The notes under the pieces: generated by a model
Told to the model about the DNA's origin: nothing
The model's database searches: none
Seen by the model: the letters and a program-made list of their open reading frames with translations, nothing else
Part shown: one piece after another, positions 1-10,286 of the stretch
How the letters are laid out: each line of letters starts with the position of its first letter
How positions within the stretch are numbered: position 1 is the first letter of the stretch
Position numbers and translations under genes: made by a program
Assembly: GCF_009017415.1 (NCBI RefSeq)
Contig: NC_092409.1
Coordinates: 620,001-684,000, forward strand
From: Aspergillus flavus
Taxonomy: Eukaryota; Ascomycota; Eurotiomycetes; Eurotiales; Aspergillaceae
DNA: 64,000 nucleotides
Direction of reading: 5' to 3'

Positions 1-659
1 TAGATGTCCTGATCAACTGTGCTGGTGTACACAGTGAAACTCAGGGGAAGCTAGTTCACATGTATGATTCTTACTCGTCGCCTTCCTGCCAGAAATTCAA
101 CCTCATCAATCCAACAGGTGTGACCTGGACTATCACTTGTCGGTAAATGTTGTGGGCACACATAATGTTATACGACAATACCTTCCTTTCATGCGCGACA
201 GCAAGGTAAAGAAGATTGCCAATATGTGAGTCGGGCGTCCTGGTTAATATTTCTGTTTTACTCATCACCTCTGGCAGTTCGAGCGCATATGGTTCCTTAG
301 CGAATGCATCAGACGTTGCCTATGCTCCTTGTCCGGCGTATAAGATAAGCAAAGCGGCTTTGAATGCCTTGACCGTCCAATACGCACTATCTTATAAGGA
401 TGATGGCTTTATTTTTCTTTCTGTGAATCCTGGGGTTCGTTGCCTTCTCGAGTTCACTAACGCGTCGACTTAGGGACTAATGCTTTTATAGTGGCTGCAG
501 AGCGACATGGGCGGTATGAATGCGGACCTCACCCTCCCACAAGGTGCGGACGCGGTTCTTAACGTTATTCTGGCTGCCGACTGCACGGACAACGGCCGTT
601 TCAAGAATATTCATGTGCCAGGGTGGGAAGCTTACAATGGTGAAGACGTACCTTGGTAA
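1..659 (+). CDS. Short-chain dehydrogenase/reductase, 5' end outside window
   Basis: NAD(P)-dependent short-chain dehydrogenase of the C-factor/sniffer-like carbonyl reductase type. The window starts inside the gene, at the DVLINCAGV strand that follows the Rossmann fold, so the cofactor glycine motif is missing. Four exon pieces join in one frame: to 61, 118-225, 278-434 and 492-659, with GT-AG introns between. Exon 2 holds NVVGTHNV, and exon 3 holds the catalytic serine region (NISSAYGS) and the YxxxK motif (YKISK). The last exon reads WLQSDMGG and ends near a PGWEAYNG segment, typical of the C-terminus of this group. The substrate is unknown. It points the same way as the regulator that follows, but nearly 1 kb separates them, so a functional link is only a guess. 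No disruption is seen in the visible part. Confidence 0.85.
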
Positions 660-1626
660 TGCCACTCACGAAGTGACGGCTGTCCACCTACTCAGATCGA
701 TCCAGCAGCCCTTGGCCTTAGGGGCGACATCGAAACCTCCGTCCATTTCCACAATGAGCAGCGATCAAGCACTCGTCTTGGAACGGTAGATTAGCCCTTC
801 ACCTTGCCTGTAAATTGGCTATTAATTGAACTGCTCCAAATAATACACCCAGTTCTTATGTTACTTTAGGTGGTGGCAACCCGAAAACGTATTATTCGCA
901 GAGCCCACTGCGCGAAAATCTGGTATATTCCACGGGAGATGTATCTCTAAGCCTCTTCCCCAAGAACGATGGACGTATATAGTAGAGTATTATACTAGCC
1001 TAGCCATATGACATGTGCATCTTGGACCATTGTATACGTATGACGTCCAGTGAGACTATTTTACCACTTCTGTTTAGGCATTCAATGGAGGGGCTGCCAA
1101 AGAATACGAAGGCTAGTAGAGAGGTCGAAAGCTCTTTCCGTATCTCACCAAGGAGACTTTTTTCTCAACCCCTCATGACGGAGAGTGTATGTATTATTCG
1201 GCGAATAGAGGTGATACTGTTTTAGGATTCAATACCAATGGCAGGACGAGCTCCTATTTGGAATTTAAGGTACGAACAATGGACTTGGTTGTGGAAGATG
1301 AACTGTGCCTTCGCGTCACTCTGTCTGCACATGGAGTTGAGTTCGAGGGATGATAGTACCCGCCGCCCTCAACGGATGATAATGTACTGAGGTATGCCGC
1401 CTGCGAATTGGTTGGCATGCGCGCGACTTGGGAAAGTGCTCAGTAAGTTAATTATTCAGCACACTGTCGATGAGTCATCAAAAAGACAGCAGAGAGAATG
1501 GCGTCCTGCACTCACATACGTGTTATCATCGCAGGATTGGTTGACGTGGCGTCATATGCGCTCCCACCTCCCTGCTCCTAACCCATCTGTTCCTTAGATC
1601 CATCACAAACAGAACCCGATTAAGCC
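660..1626. other. Gene-poor stretch with a possible coding relic
   Basis: No intact gene was found. On the plus strand a frame is open for 77 codons (1120-1350) and reads like protein (for example GDTVLGFNTNGRTSSYLEFK). It lies directly behind two adjacent stops at 1114-1119. A shorter protein-like piece lies at about 870-980. I recognise no family. A decayed gene is the best guess. Confidence 0.4.
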
Positions 1627-4117
1627 ATGCCAGAATATGCTACGATCGAAGGGGAGATCCTCCGTGCAGTAAGTTTGCTTTGACGCGGATGTTCAGACTA
1701 TCGCACTAATCAACAACAGTGTGACCTGTGCCATTCCAGAAAGGTCATCACACCCAACTGAGACTGGAACATCCCCTCTGACTTCAGAATATTGTGACAG
1801 ATCAGGTGTGATAGGCGAGCACCATGTGCCAATTGCGTGGACGCTGGTATGGAGTGCCGACGCCTCCGTCGTGGGCGCTCTTCCAAGAAGACAGCCCTTC
1901 AGAGGTTTGAAGTCCCGCATACCCTGGGCAAACATACCCTTATAATTTACTAATTGTACCGACAGCGTCTTAAACCCCCAGGAGAGCCTTCTAAATTTTG
2001 ATTCACAATCACGTCATGTCGAAAGGTACAGGGCGCCTGTCACCGGTGTGAATCTTGGGTTGAGCGGCTAAACCTTCCTCAGCTTTGGCTCAAGAACAGA
2101 CGATGTCGTCGAAAATAATAATTATGATGTCCAGGACGTGCCCGAAATGCACCATGCTGAGAGCAACGATGATCATGACTCCACCGAAAAATCTCCTGCT
2201 GCGACCACTCGCCCAGTCTTGAGCGCCGATGGCTCGAAGTACCATGCGATCCAAGCCAGAAACATTATCCAGCTAGAACTCGATGACTGCAGATGTATAA
2301 GTCGTGAGCGACAATCTATACTTCGTTCAGCACTGCAAATGGTCAGCAGGGTTGCGGAGAGTGACCCTCTCTGCTCCGCCACGAGTGTTGAGGAAGAGCC
2401 TTGGCCCATTGACCCAGATATCGCCGTCCCGGAATCACCTCCTCGAGAGCTGCTGTTTATGCTTCTTCAAGGTACCCGTTTCCAATGACCACCCTGGGGA
2501 CAGTTACTGATGTAAGGCAGGTCCACCGGAGTCTGTGAGCGTCCGGTGGCCAGACCACCTGTCCAACAAGGCCTACGAGAGAATGGCTGTATCATTACTG
2601 CAAGGTAGCCACGGGACCGATGAGCAAATGTTTCACCGTTATTGTGTCTGTGTATATGTCAAGGGAATCTTCCATTTGTATCAACTGTCGCGGACTACCA
2701 ATGACCCTTTCGTGAAGCACCAGCTGTTGCAGTCTAGATCGGCCTACATATGCGCGACTGTTCAAAGTATCGAAAGATTAAGTATCCTCAATGTCCCGAA
2801 TCTGCCGACCGTGCAAGCCCTCATTTCAGCAGTCCGTGTCCCCACAATTCTGAGGCCGCTGCAAACCAGGCTGACGTCTTTCTCGCAGGCACTCCTCATG
2901 CAGCACCTGGGGAGGCTCAACCAATGTTGGGTTCTTACCTCATACGCTGCTCGGCAGATTGTCTCGCTCAATTACCACTCAAACCTCAGGGTACCAGCTA
3001 ATTCAGACTTGGAGCGGGATGTAAACAGCGTCGTTTACTGGTGTTATTACCTGGATCGGACTTTAAGCTCCCTTCTTGGTCGGCCTTCATCACTGCCTGA
3101 CCTTGACATCGCCCCTACAGACTTAATCGTTTTGGACCCATCTTCGCCATACGACAGCCTCTTGCGTGTCCTTCTTGACCTCGCCCAGGTCCAGGGGAAA
3201 CTGCATTCCATACCCTGCACTGACAGCATTGTGTCAAATAGCAGTGTTTTGGAAACGTGTCAGCTTCTGGAATCCAGAATGCAAAGCATTCTTCTACGTC
3301 TAGAGTCGGTATGTGCCCCTCTAATAGTTATGTTCTTCCCCTCCTAAGGTCGATTGCTTCCAGGACCGTAGCCTTCTTCCAAAGATCGTCCAGTACGACT
3401 GGGTAGCCGCTGATTTCTGCTTCTACGCCATTTTTGTTGAAGTCTATCGGACCCTCCTGAAATGCTCTTTTAGTCCGCATATACACAGGGAATGTCTTGT
3501 TTGTGCCCGTAAATCTCTCAAGGCATTCCATTTTCTCCAGCAGCACCCAGAACAGATGCCGGGGTTTCAGGACCCGTATCCGTCATTTCTGGTCTGGTTA
3601 GGAGATATTCCCGCTACCATTATACTCTACTGACTCTTTATATAGGACTCTGTTTCTATACCCCTTGAGTGCCTTTTTTGTGGTCTTCTGCAACATCGTC
3701 GGAACATTAGACCACGGAGATTATGAGCTTATGCGAGATATCATTGAAAGATTATCGCATTTCAAGAATGACCCCCATCTGAGAAAGCTCCTAAACTTAC
3801 TGCAATCGCTGGAGCGGCTGTGCGAGTCATTGTTTCTAGGGAACGCTGCGGGCGTTCCTGCCACAGAAAACGTCACCTTAAGCGGTGACGAGTCTGTCCC
3901 TTTCGCTAGGAGAGACGACCACCCTGTTGGCCCAGTCACCATGGAGGGTTTTGCGGACCCATTGCGTGATAGTTTACATGGAGTGGACAGCCGCGTGCCA
4001 GATACAGAACTAGATATTTCCGCTGATTGGCTGATGTGGCAGCTTTTTAATAGCCAGGTTCCGGCGACATGGATCCATAATGATTATAGCCCTTTCGATG
4101 TGAATAGGTTTCCATAG
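1627..4117 (+). CDS. Zn2Cys6 fungal-specific transcription factor
   Basis: Nuclear regulator with an N-terminal zinc binuclear cluster assembled across three short exons. Exon 1 (1627-1668) gives the first 14 residues. Exon 2 (1720-1743) gives CDLCHSRK, and exon 3 from 1801 gives IRCDRRAPCANC plus the sixth cysteine (MEC), so all six ligands are present. Further introns follow near 1913, 2025, 2471-2521, 3309-3348 and 3590-3655. The middle part carries the fungal-specific transcription factor domain: a VVYWCYYLDRTLSSLLGRPSSL segment is typical of the family, and LYPLSAFFVVFCNIVG follows near the C-terminus. The start is the first ATG that keeps the cluster in frame. Boundaries come from splice signals read by eye; the 40-nt intron at 3309 is short. 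The target genes are unknown; the cupin gene downstream on the same strand is a candidate. Confidence 0.82.
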
Positions 4118-4478
4118 GCAGTATGCATATATTCGTTCACTGATTGCCACTTTCATGTGAGCAGGTTTCTTGGGGACCCGCGACACGTCGCACAACGCGC
4201 CGCAGTTTCCGTTTTGGTTCGGAACTCCGAGGACCCGACCATTGCCTCTTCAACCGTCCGGACTCTTTAAGGTCTGGACCTGATGCCGCAGCACATGGGA
4301 ATAACGATCGACTATCACACTCACAATATCCCCTTGTACATCTACGCAGCCAAGTGGTTCTCATAAGTTTTTTACTCCGTCCCCAAGGTGTGAGTCATCT
4401 ATAGGTCTAAGGGATCTCCAATGTTTGACTGCTAACAGAGCAAATTAAGTTCGGTCAACGACGGCATTACCATCAAGC
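4118..4478. other. Intergenic, regulator to cupin
   Basis: This holds the 3' flank of the regulator and the cupin promoter. I see no coding sequence or recognisable element. Confidence 0.5.
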
Positions 4479-4892
4479 ATGACGCATTCAGAAAAAGACG
4501 CAGGTTACACCGTCCAATGCGGCCGCCTCAAATGGCTTTCCCTGGCCCCGGGTGTCCGCATCAAGATTATAAAACTTGTTCCTGAGACTGGGGAGTACAC
4601 CATCATGGTTCACGCAGAGCCCGGTGGGCTACTTCCCCGACACCGGCACGTAGAAAGTGCGGAGATTTATGTGCTGAAGGGTAGCGGCGCTCACCCTCAG
4701 ACTGGACACTTCTCGTCTGGTGACTATGTGTCGGAGCATAAAGGAGCCATTCACGATCCGCTGCCTTTCGAACATGAGACAGAACTGTTGATGATTAGCA
4801 GAGGGCCGTCAGTGTTTTTGGCCGAGGATGGGTCAGATTTGTATACAATGGATGTAGAAATGCTCCAGCGTATGATTGACGCTGAAGTCTAA
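4479..4892 (+). CDS. Small cupin (2,4'-dihydroxyacetophenone dioxygenase/ChrR-like)
   Basis: Single-exon 137-residue protein that is one cupin barrel. The first cupin motif carries histidines in LLPRHRHVESAEIYVLKG (HxH followed by a glutamate about 5 residues later), and a later histidine occurs in GAIHDPLPF. These are the usual metal ligands. Length and motif layout match small fungal and bacterial cupins annotated as acetylacetone-cleaving or dihydroxyacetophenone dioxygenase-like. An Fe(II)-dependent dioxygenase acting on a small carbonyl compound is therefore plausible, but the reaction is inferred. There is no signal peptide, so it is probably cytosolic. It lies 361 bases after the Zn2Cys6 regulator in the same direction. 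The ATG gives the full domain with no upstream in-frame alternative of interest. Confidence 0.8.
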   Translation: MTHSEKDAGYTVQCGRLKWLSLAPGVRIKIIKLVPETGEYTIMVHAEPGGLLPRHRHVESAEIYVLKGSGAHPQTGHFSSGDYVSEHKGAIHDPLPFEHETELLMISRGPSVFLAEDGSDLYTMDVEMLQRMIDAEV

Positions 4893-6547
4893 CGTCGAAG
4901 CCAAATGTTTGTATCTCATCATGTACACACTGCCCTCCCGCGAGGGGCGATTTTATCATCATCTCTTTGTACCTGGGAATGATCTACAGTGGCAGCGAAA
5001 ACATTCGTTGTCTCGTCTACGTACAACACTGATTCGACATATTCATCTCCTGCAAACACTATGGTTTTGTCCTATCGCATCTCAAGGGGGAGGATAGATC
5101 CATTCTGAGCGATCGTAGCTTTTGCAGAAAGCGGGTCGTGGGTCAACTTCTCCTATAGTTAATACTTTGCCTTGACTAACGTTTTCAACGGCCGAGCTGC
5201 ACCCTTTCACCAAATCTTCTACTCTCTTCATTCGACGCGTCTTTTCTCATCCACACAATCTAGTGCACGTCTTTCTAAAGTATGGGGTATTCAGATGGCT
5301 ATTTCAGCCTATCAAAGGAGGCCAAATTGAGCCAGGGAAAAGTGCAGAGAATCTACTTGCGTCTTTGATTCCGAGGACGCTTGATTACTGTTCTTCGGAT
5401 ATGAAAACATGAGGTTCTATATACAAGATGAAGATCGGATTTATTTCCCGTCAACTTAATTTCATACGGAATAAATTTCGTATACGAAGCTCTGTTTGTA
5501 CTGGATCAATCCTCGATCCGCAACACTTGCAGTTCCTGAAAGTGTCCTACGCGGCCGGCTTAATGGCACCAAATAATGATTGGAACCATGTGCAAAAGAT
5601 CATAAACTAGTGAACCCGAAGAGGAATTGCTCAAAAGCAATCATCGGATGCGGGTAAGCGAGGATTTCCAATCGAGTCTGGATTTATGCATGGAACGACT
5701 CAAATACTGCTTCGCAATCGTTTGTAACATTGTACCGCAATTCTCGAATCAAATGGCCTTTTAAATTGATCAAGCCCCATTCTGAACTACAGGGAGATTC
5801 AAGGGCTATAAGACGGTGGTTTGGGACCGTACAAGCTATGTTTAAAATTAATATCTACGAGCTAACCCAGCGTTGCGCTAGAATCCTCATCGACATTCAC
5901 TCCACCTATACTTTGTCTGGGTCATAATGTGTTTAATTTCACTCCGAAATGGTCTGGTTAGTAGTCTGGATCAACACCCGCCGATAGATCGTCAGTGGGT
6001 ATATCCCATTATCTCTAACCTCTAAAATCAAATATGACAACCAGCAACCCAACAAATTATCGTTCTTTCTATTACAGCTGTCACTTAAGAACAGGATCTT
6101 TATCCCGTATTTCCTAACCATTTCTTATTATAGTCAAGTTTAGCGCTGGAATCTAGCCTGTCATAGCTTTTGTTATTGGTGGCTCTCGGTCACCCTATGG
6201 ATTGTACTGTTAGTGGCTTTTGTTCACTGTAGTTAGTGACTATATAGTCAGTTCTATCGAGATTAATACAACATCATGACAATAGTATTATAATCTGTGC
6301 CATTTTGGTAGTATATTCTGACGAATGGTTTAGGGTCTCTAGATTACTTTTATAAATTACTCTTTAATAAAACTTAATAAACTTTTTATAAGAATAATTT
6401 GGGTTTCCGGCCGTTATCTTATTGCGTTTGATTGATACATTTTTGACATATTTCTGTGCTCGTGGTATGTCCCGACCAACGCCGGTTAGATATAACTTTA
6501 ACTAATAATAGATTAATTAGTAAATCTTATTTATTATATATTCTATT
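4893..6547. other. Gene-poor, increasingly AT-rich stretch
   Basis: No gene could be supported. Short open frames around 5400-5900 look protein-like but match nothing I recognise. From about 6100 the DNA becomes clearly AT-rich, with runs such as ttaataaaacttaataaac, and this continues to about 6830. The composition fits old, mutated repeat DNA. Confidence 0.45.
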
Positions 6548-6606
6548 CCCTGTTCTCCATACCCAATGGTCGTATGTGCTATATTCTTAGATGCGGAGGA
6601 TTATAT
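6548..6606 (-). pseudogene. Truncated 5S rRNA copy with upstream flank
   Basis: Read on the minus strand, 6577 down to 6548 matches the first 30 bases of the 5S rRNA genes found at 40394-40512 and 52866-52984, with two mismatches, and then the match stops. The 28 bases before it (6578-6606) also match the upstream flank of the 52866 copy (shared TCCTCCGCATCTAAGAA). This is therefore a partial duplicate of that locus, including its 5' flank. It cannot make 5S rRNA. Confidence 0.8.
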
Positions 6607-6933
6607 AATACCATTAATAATAGAAAGCACAGCACCTAGCTCTCCTTGTCCTTGTAGATACTCCAATTCGCGGCAATCAGGCAATAGAATTCCCACGTCA
6701 ACGCTTCCAGGATAGAAACGTTCCATAGTTGAAGCTATATGACTATATAATGGAATGAAGTGGATCAGACCTTAGTGGTACAGCATTATGTTACTATAAA
6801 AAAATATATCTATAATTGCAGTGACCTCGCCGCTTGACAGTAATTATGAGTGTCTGAATTACCATGATTCAGGACTATCAGGGAGGCTCCATAGTTCTCC
6901 ACATGGCGATAGCAAGTGCTGGCCTCTGGCCGC

Positions 6934-8102
6934 TTAGAAATGTCCCTGAATCTCGACGAGTCCGAATCCGGTCACGCATTTGCCATCGGCGTCAGTCCCA
7001 TTCACGGTGACAAAGCCCTCGTAGGTAGCAAAGCCACCGGCAGCCCACAGCTCCTGGTCCTCATAGGTCGTCTTGACCGTGAGTGTAGTGTTGTCCTGAA
7101 GAACGATTGTCCATGCCTGGTGGTAGGTGGCATTGGTATGAGGGGATGTCCAGGAGTTGCCGAATGGTTCAACGGTGGGAACAGACTGGACGATGTTGAT
7201 ACCAGCCTTGGACTGGGTAGTGGCCCACTGACGATGACCCTTAACGTCGCTGTCGTACATCCACAATGAGACCAGCTCGTTCTCGTCACTCTCCCCATTG
7301 TTGATGTGCAGTTGGAACCAAGTCCAAGTATGGCTGGTGGGTGCGGGCCCAACGTTCCACTGACGGTCGTACCAAGTTTGAGAACGCTTCGTGTCAACAG
7401 TAATCTTCTTACCGTTGAAGACCAGCGACCCAGAGGTTTTTCCCGCAGGCATGGACCACTCGCCCGTCTGGTCCGGGCCGAATTGAAAGAGGCCACCAAG
7501 ACCTGCGTTGAAGAGGACAGGGGCGGTCAGCTCGTAGGTCAGATCGAACTGGAGGTTTGTTCTATTTGATACAGTGCGCAGCTTCGTGATGGAGTTGTTG
7601 GCGAGAGCAGAGCCGAAGAAGAAATCGTTGGTGCGGATGTTGAACTTGCCGTCCTGGCTGTGGGCCGTAAGGTTCTGGGTGGTCATCTCTGAGAACTGGC
7701 TATAGGCCGGTTCGGTGATGTCGTATATGCCACCACGGTACAGCCCGAATGTATCGGTGGCAAGGACGTGGGACAGCACCATGTACTGGTGATTGTCACT
7801 TCCCGTGAGGTAGGATGACATCCACCAGGAGTTACTGGAGTCGGCCATCTCGCTGTTGGAGGTGTTGAAGTCATATGGCAAAGGCAGAGGGTCAATCTAG
7901 TGTCTACATTAGTGGTGAAATTTCCTGCTGCGCTGGTGGGGAGACTGCTTACCAGTTGAGCGGTTTGAATGCCTGCTTGGCTCGGATGGAAGTCATAGGC
8001 GGCAGTATGGTGGGAGCTGTGCTTGTGACTACAGTGCGAGCTGGTAGCTTGGACGACTGCAAGTGCCCAGATAGGCAAAGATAACTTGAACAGAATTGCC
8101 AT
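6934..8102 (-). CDS. Secreted AttH/CrtC-type lipocalin-like enzyme (kievitone hydratase-like)
   Basis: Two exons (8102-7953 and 7896-6934, intron 56 nt) encode about 370 residues. The N-terminus is a clear signal peptide (MAILFKLSLPIWALAVVQA), and several N-glycosylation sequons follow, so the protein is probably secreted or luminal. The body fits the double-lipocalin AttH/CrtC fold: WWMSSYLTGSDNHQYMVLSH near the start, then GEWSMPAGKTSGSL, TWYDRQWNVG and HTWTWFQLH, and a C-terminal EGFVTVNG segment. Known members are carotenoid 1,2-hydratase (hydroxyneurosporene synthase), the secreted kievitone hydratase of Fusarium, and fungal Diels-Alderase-like proteins of biosynthetic clusters. The reaction here, hydration or pericyclic, cannot be told from sequence. 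Neighbours are relics and a broken FAD oxidoreductase, so it may be the survivor of an older cluster. Confidence 0.78.
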
Positions 8103-8931
8103 GCTGTCTTGGGCGAGTGAGGTGTTTGCTACTTGTATGTAATTGAACGATTGATGTGACACTCTGATGAGAAAGAGACGAGTGTTTATATAACTTAGGA
8201 GAGCTCACCGAGTCAACTAATCCGGATAGCATCGAGGCTGTTGGCCCCCTTGATGGATCTGAGGATATCCACGGATATACTGTTTCGGAACCGAAATTCA
8301 AGGACTCAATTCGAAGACGGCAAGCCATACTTCGGAGGTGCGAGCATGTCCGAGCTTATGAGCGCTTAGTCATCGGTTATAATTGAGTTTCTTGGGAAGT
8401 TCTATGTCTCAAATCAAGGGATGCGGCACCTAACTATTCAGTGCGCCACCATTACTGTGGTAGGGTGTGAAGAGAATACGCGGTGGACTGGTGGTATTAT
8501 TTCTGGATCAAAATTCCAATAGTTTTAGTATAATACCGTTCTTGATATAATTTAGACGGTTTTTAAAGAACCCAAGATAACTCTGAACGTTTTGATATGA
8601 TATAATCCTCGCACCACTAAGAGAGAAAGTAATATGGGCAATGGGACTGCCACAATACGCTATTCACCACTAACAAGGTATTCAAACTCTACTACGGACT
8701 ATATATGATCTATGGCTGGGTCAACATTTAAGAACATAGGAATATTTTTAAAGCAGAGCTATGATTTACACTCGCTGACTCAGCGGGTGTAAGCAATGAG
8801 GAGTCCCTCCCGGCTGATTTATATGCTCCCAGTTACCTCGAGATGCCGACGAGGCTGAATGACCACTAGTTCCTTTCCTCCCTGTCTATAGACAAGAACC
8901 ATAGATCAGAAATTTATCATTTATTTTTACC
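8103..8931. other. Intergenic upstream of the lipocalin-like gene
   Basis: This contains the promoter of the minus-strand secreted enzyme and an AT-rich part (about 8500-8760). No gene or repeat was recognised. Confidence 0.45.
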
Positions 8932-9312
8932 TTGAGTCCAGAACTTCTAGAACCAAACTTTCAGTACGGTAATGCTCTCTGGACAGGGATTTCCGGAGAC
9001 AAGTTCTATGGGTTTGACAACGGTGGTCCGGATTACAGTCTCATTTCCCCGGAGTGGATCAAGGAGAATATCCAGATTAGCCCTCTAGGCAAAGCGTATC
9101 CGGACGCAATATTCATACTAGAAGGCGACACCTCGACGTTCCTGTACCTTATTAGCAACGGGTTAGGATCCCCAGAACACCCGGACTGGGGCAGCTGGGG
9201 TGGCAGATATCTACCCGTTGACCGTCCTCCCGTTTCAGCTTACAACCATTTTCACGACGCTACTGACCGAGACGTCGGTGCGAAAGGCCTCGCGGAGGTG
9301 CTCAAAGTGTAA
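8932..9312 (+). pseudogene. Fragment of a Sde182/DUF1593 (nucleoside hydrolase-like) protein
   Basis: A 126-codon open stretch contains ALWTGISGDKFYGFDNGG, then FILEGDTSTFLYLISNGLG and HPDWGSWGGRYLPVD. These are hallmarks of the Sde182-type (DUF1593) proteins, which have a nucleoside-hydrolase-like domain and usually exceed 450 residues. Only an internal piece is present: the N-terminal half is missing, there is no suitable start, and the frame ends in a stop just before a transporter fragment in the same orientation. It is a relic, not a working gene. Confidence 0.7.
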
Positions 9313-9321
9313 CTGACAACT

Positions 9322-10055
9322 GTGTCTCAGATAGTTCATACCTCAGTTCGCGAACTCGCCACTTTTCTTGTCGGACTGGTATACACGCTCGGTCCATTTG
9401 TCTGCGCCCTGATCGTGAATGATACTGGAGCGGCAACCAGCAGGTGGGCATATCGGGCTGTCTTCTGTGCGCAGTACGGATTTGCCGAGGTCTTGGCTGC
9501 ATTGTCTTCTTCATACCGGAGTAAACGTCTAATTCCCAAGTATAACCCACCATTGCTGACAGTGCCGGATCCCCAAGGTGGCTAGCAAGCCGAGGCCACG
9601 ATGAGAAAGCCATAATGAACCTCCGCCGCCTCGGCTCATCGCGCGATGAAGCCGAGCAGAAACTGGCCACGATCAAGAGAACGCTGGAAGCGGTCCGTCG
9701 TGAACCCGAAGGCGCCTCATACCTAGAATGCTTTCGGAAGTCCAATCTACGACGCACCACTATTGCCGTTCTCCTTCTGTGCATGCTCTCTGCGGCGGGT
9801 GCTTCCTTCGCGGCCTCGTACTCTACCTACTACGCCCAAACAGTAGGCTATAATACGGAAATGTCCTTCAAGATCCAGGTCATTCAACAGGTCCTGTCCC
9901 TGATAGGCAATGTCATCTCGTGGTGGTTGATTGACAGAGTTGGTCGGCGCCAAGTGACGTTGTGGAGTCCATTTGTTCTAATGGTCTTTCTCTTTATTAT
10001 CGGGGCCCTGGCCACTGAGGGCTCATCGGTGGCATTCTTACCCCCACCCACATGA
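9322..10055 (+). pseudogene. Fragment of an MFS sugar transporter
   Basis: Pieces of a maltose/hexose-permease-like transporter lie in order. First comes a helix region (LVGLVYTLGPFVCALIV), then WAYRAVFCAQYGFAEV, then a frame change near 9497, then the family motif region SPRWLASRGHDEKA at about 9560-9610. An intact cytoplasmic loop and two or three helices follow, with the sugar-porter motif IDRVGRRQ. The protein breaks off at about 10030. The first helices and the last four or five are missing. Frameshift and truncation at both ends make it non-functional. It abuts the Sde182 relic, so a deletion probably joined two decaying genes. Confidence 0.75.
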
Positions 10056-10286
10056 ATACCATGGTTGAGGATATTCATCAACGTCTTGCTAAGTTTGCTC
10101 GAGTCGCGCGTTCGTCAGGGCCTTTGCAAATTGCAATTTGTATGTCTGTGAACAGCTTTGAAGCAATAGCCACGTTTACTCTTTAGATTGCGATAGGATC
10201 AAAGTATCACTAGCAGATAACGGAACTCTTCTTCCACCAAATTAAGTATGATAAAGGTACAACACTACCATTCTTTCTGTAAAGAT

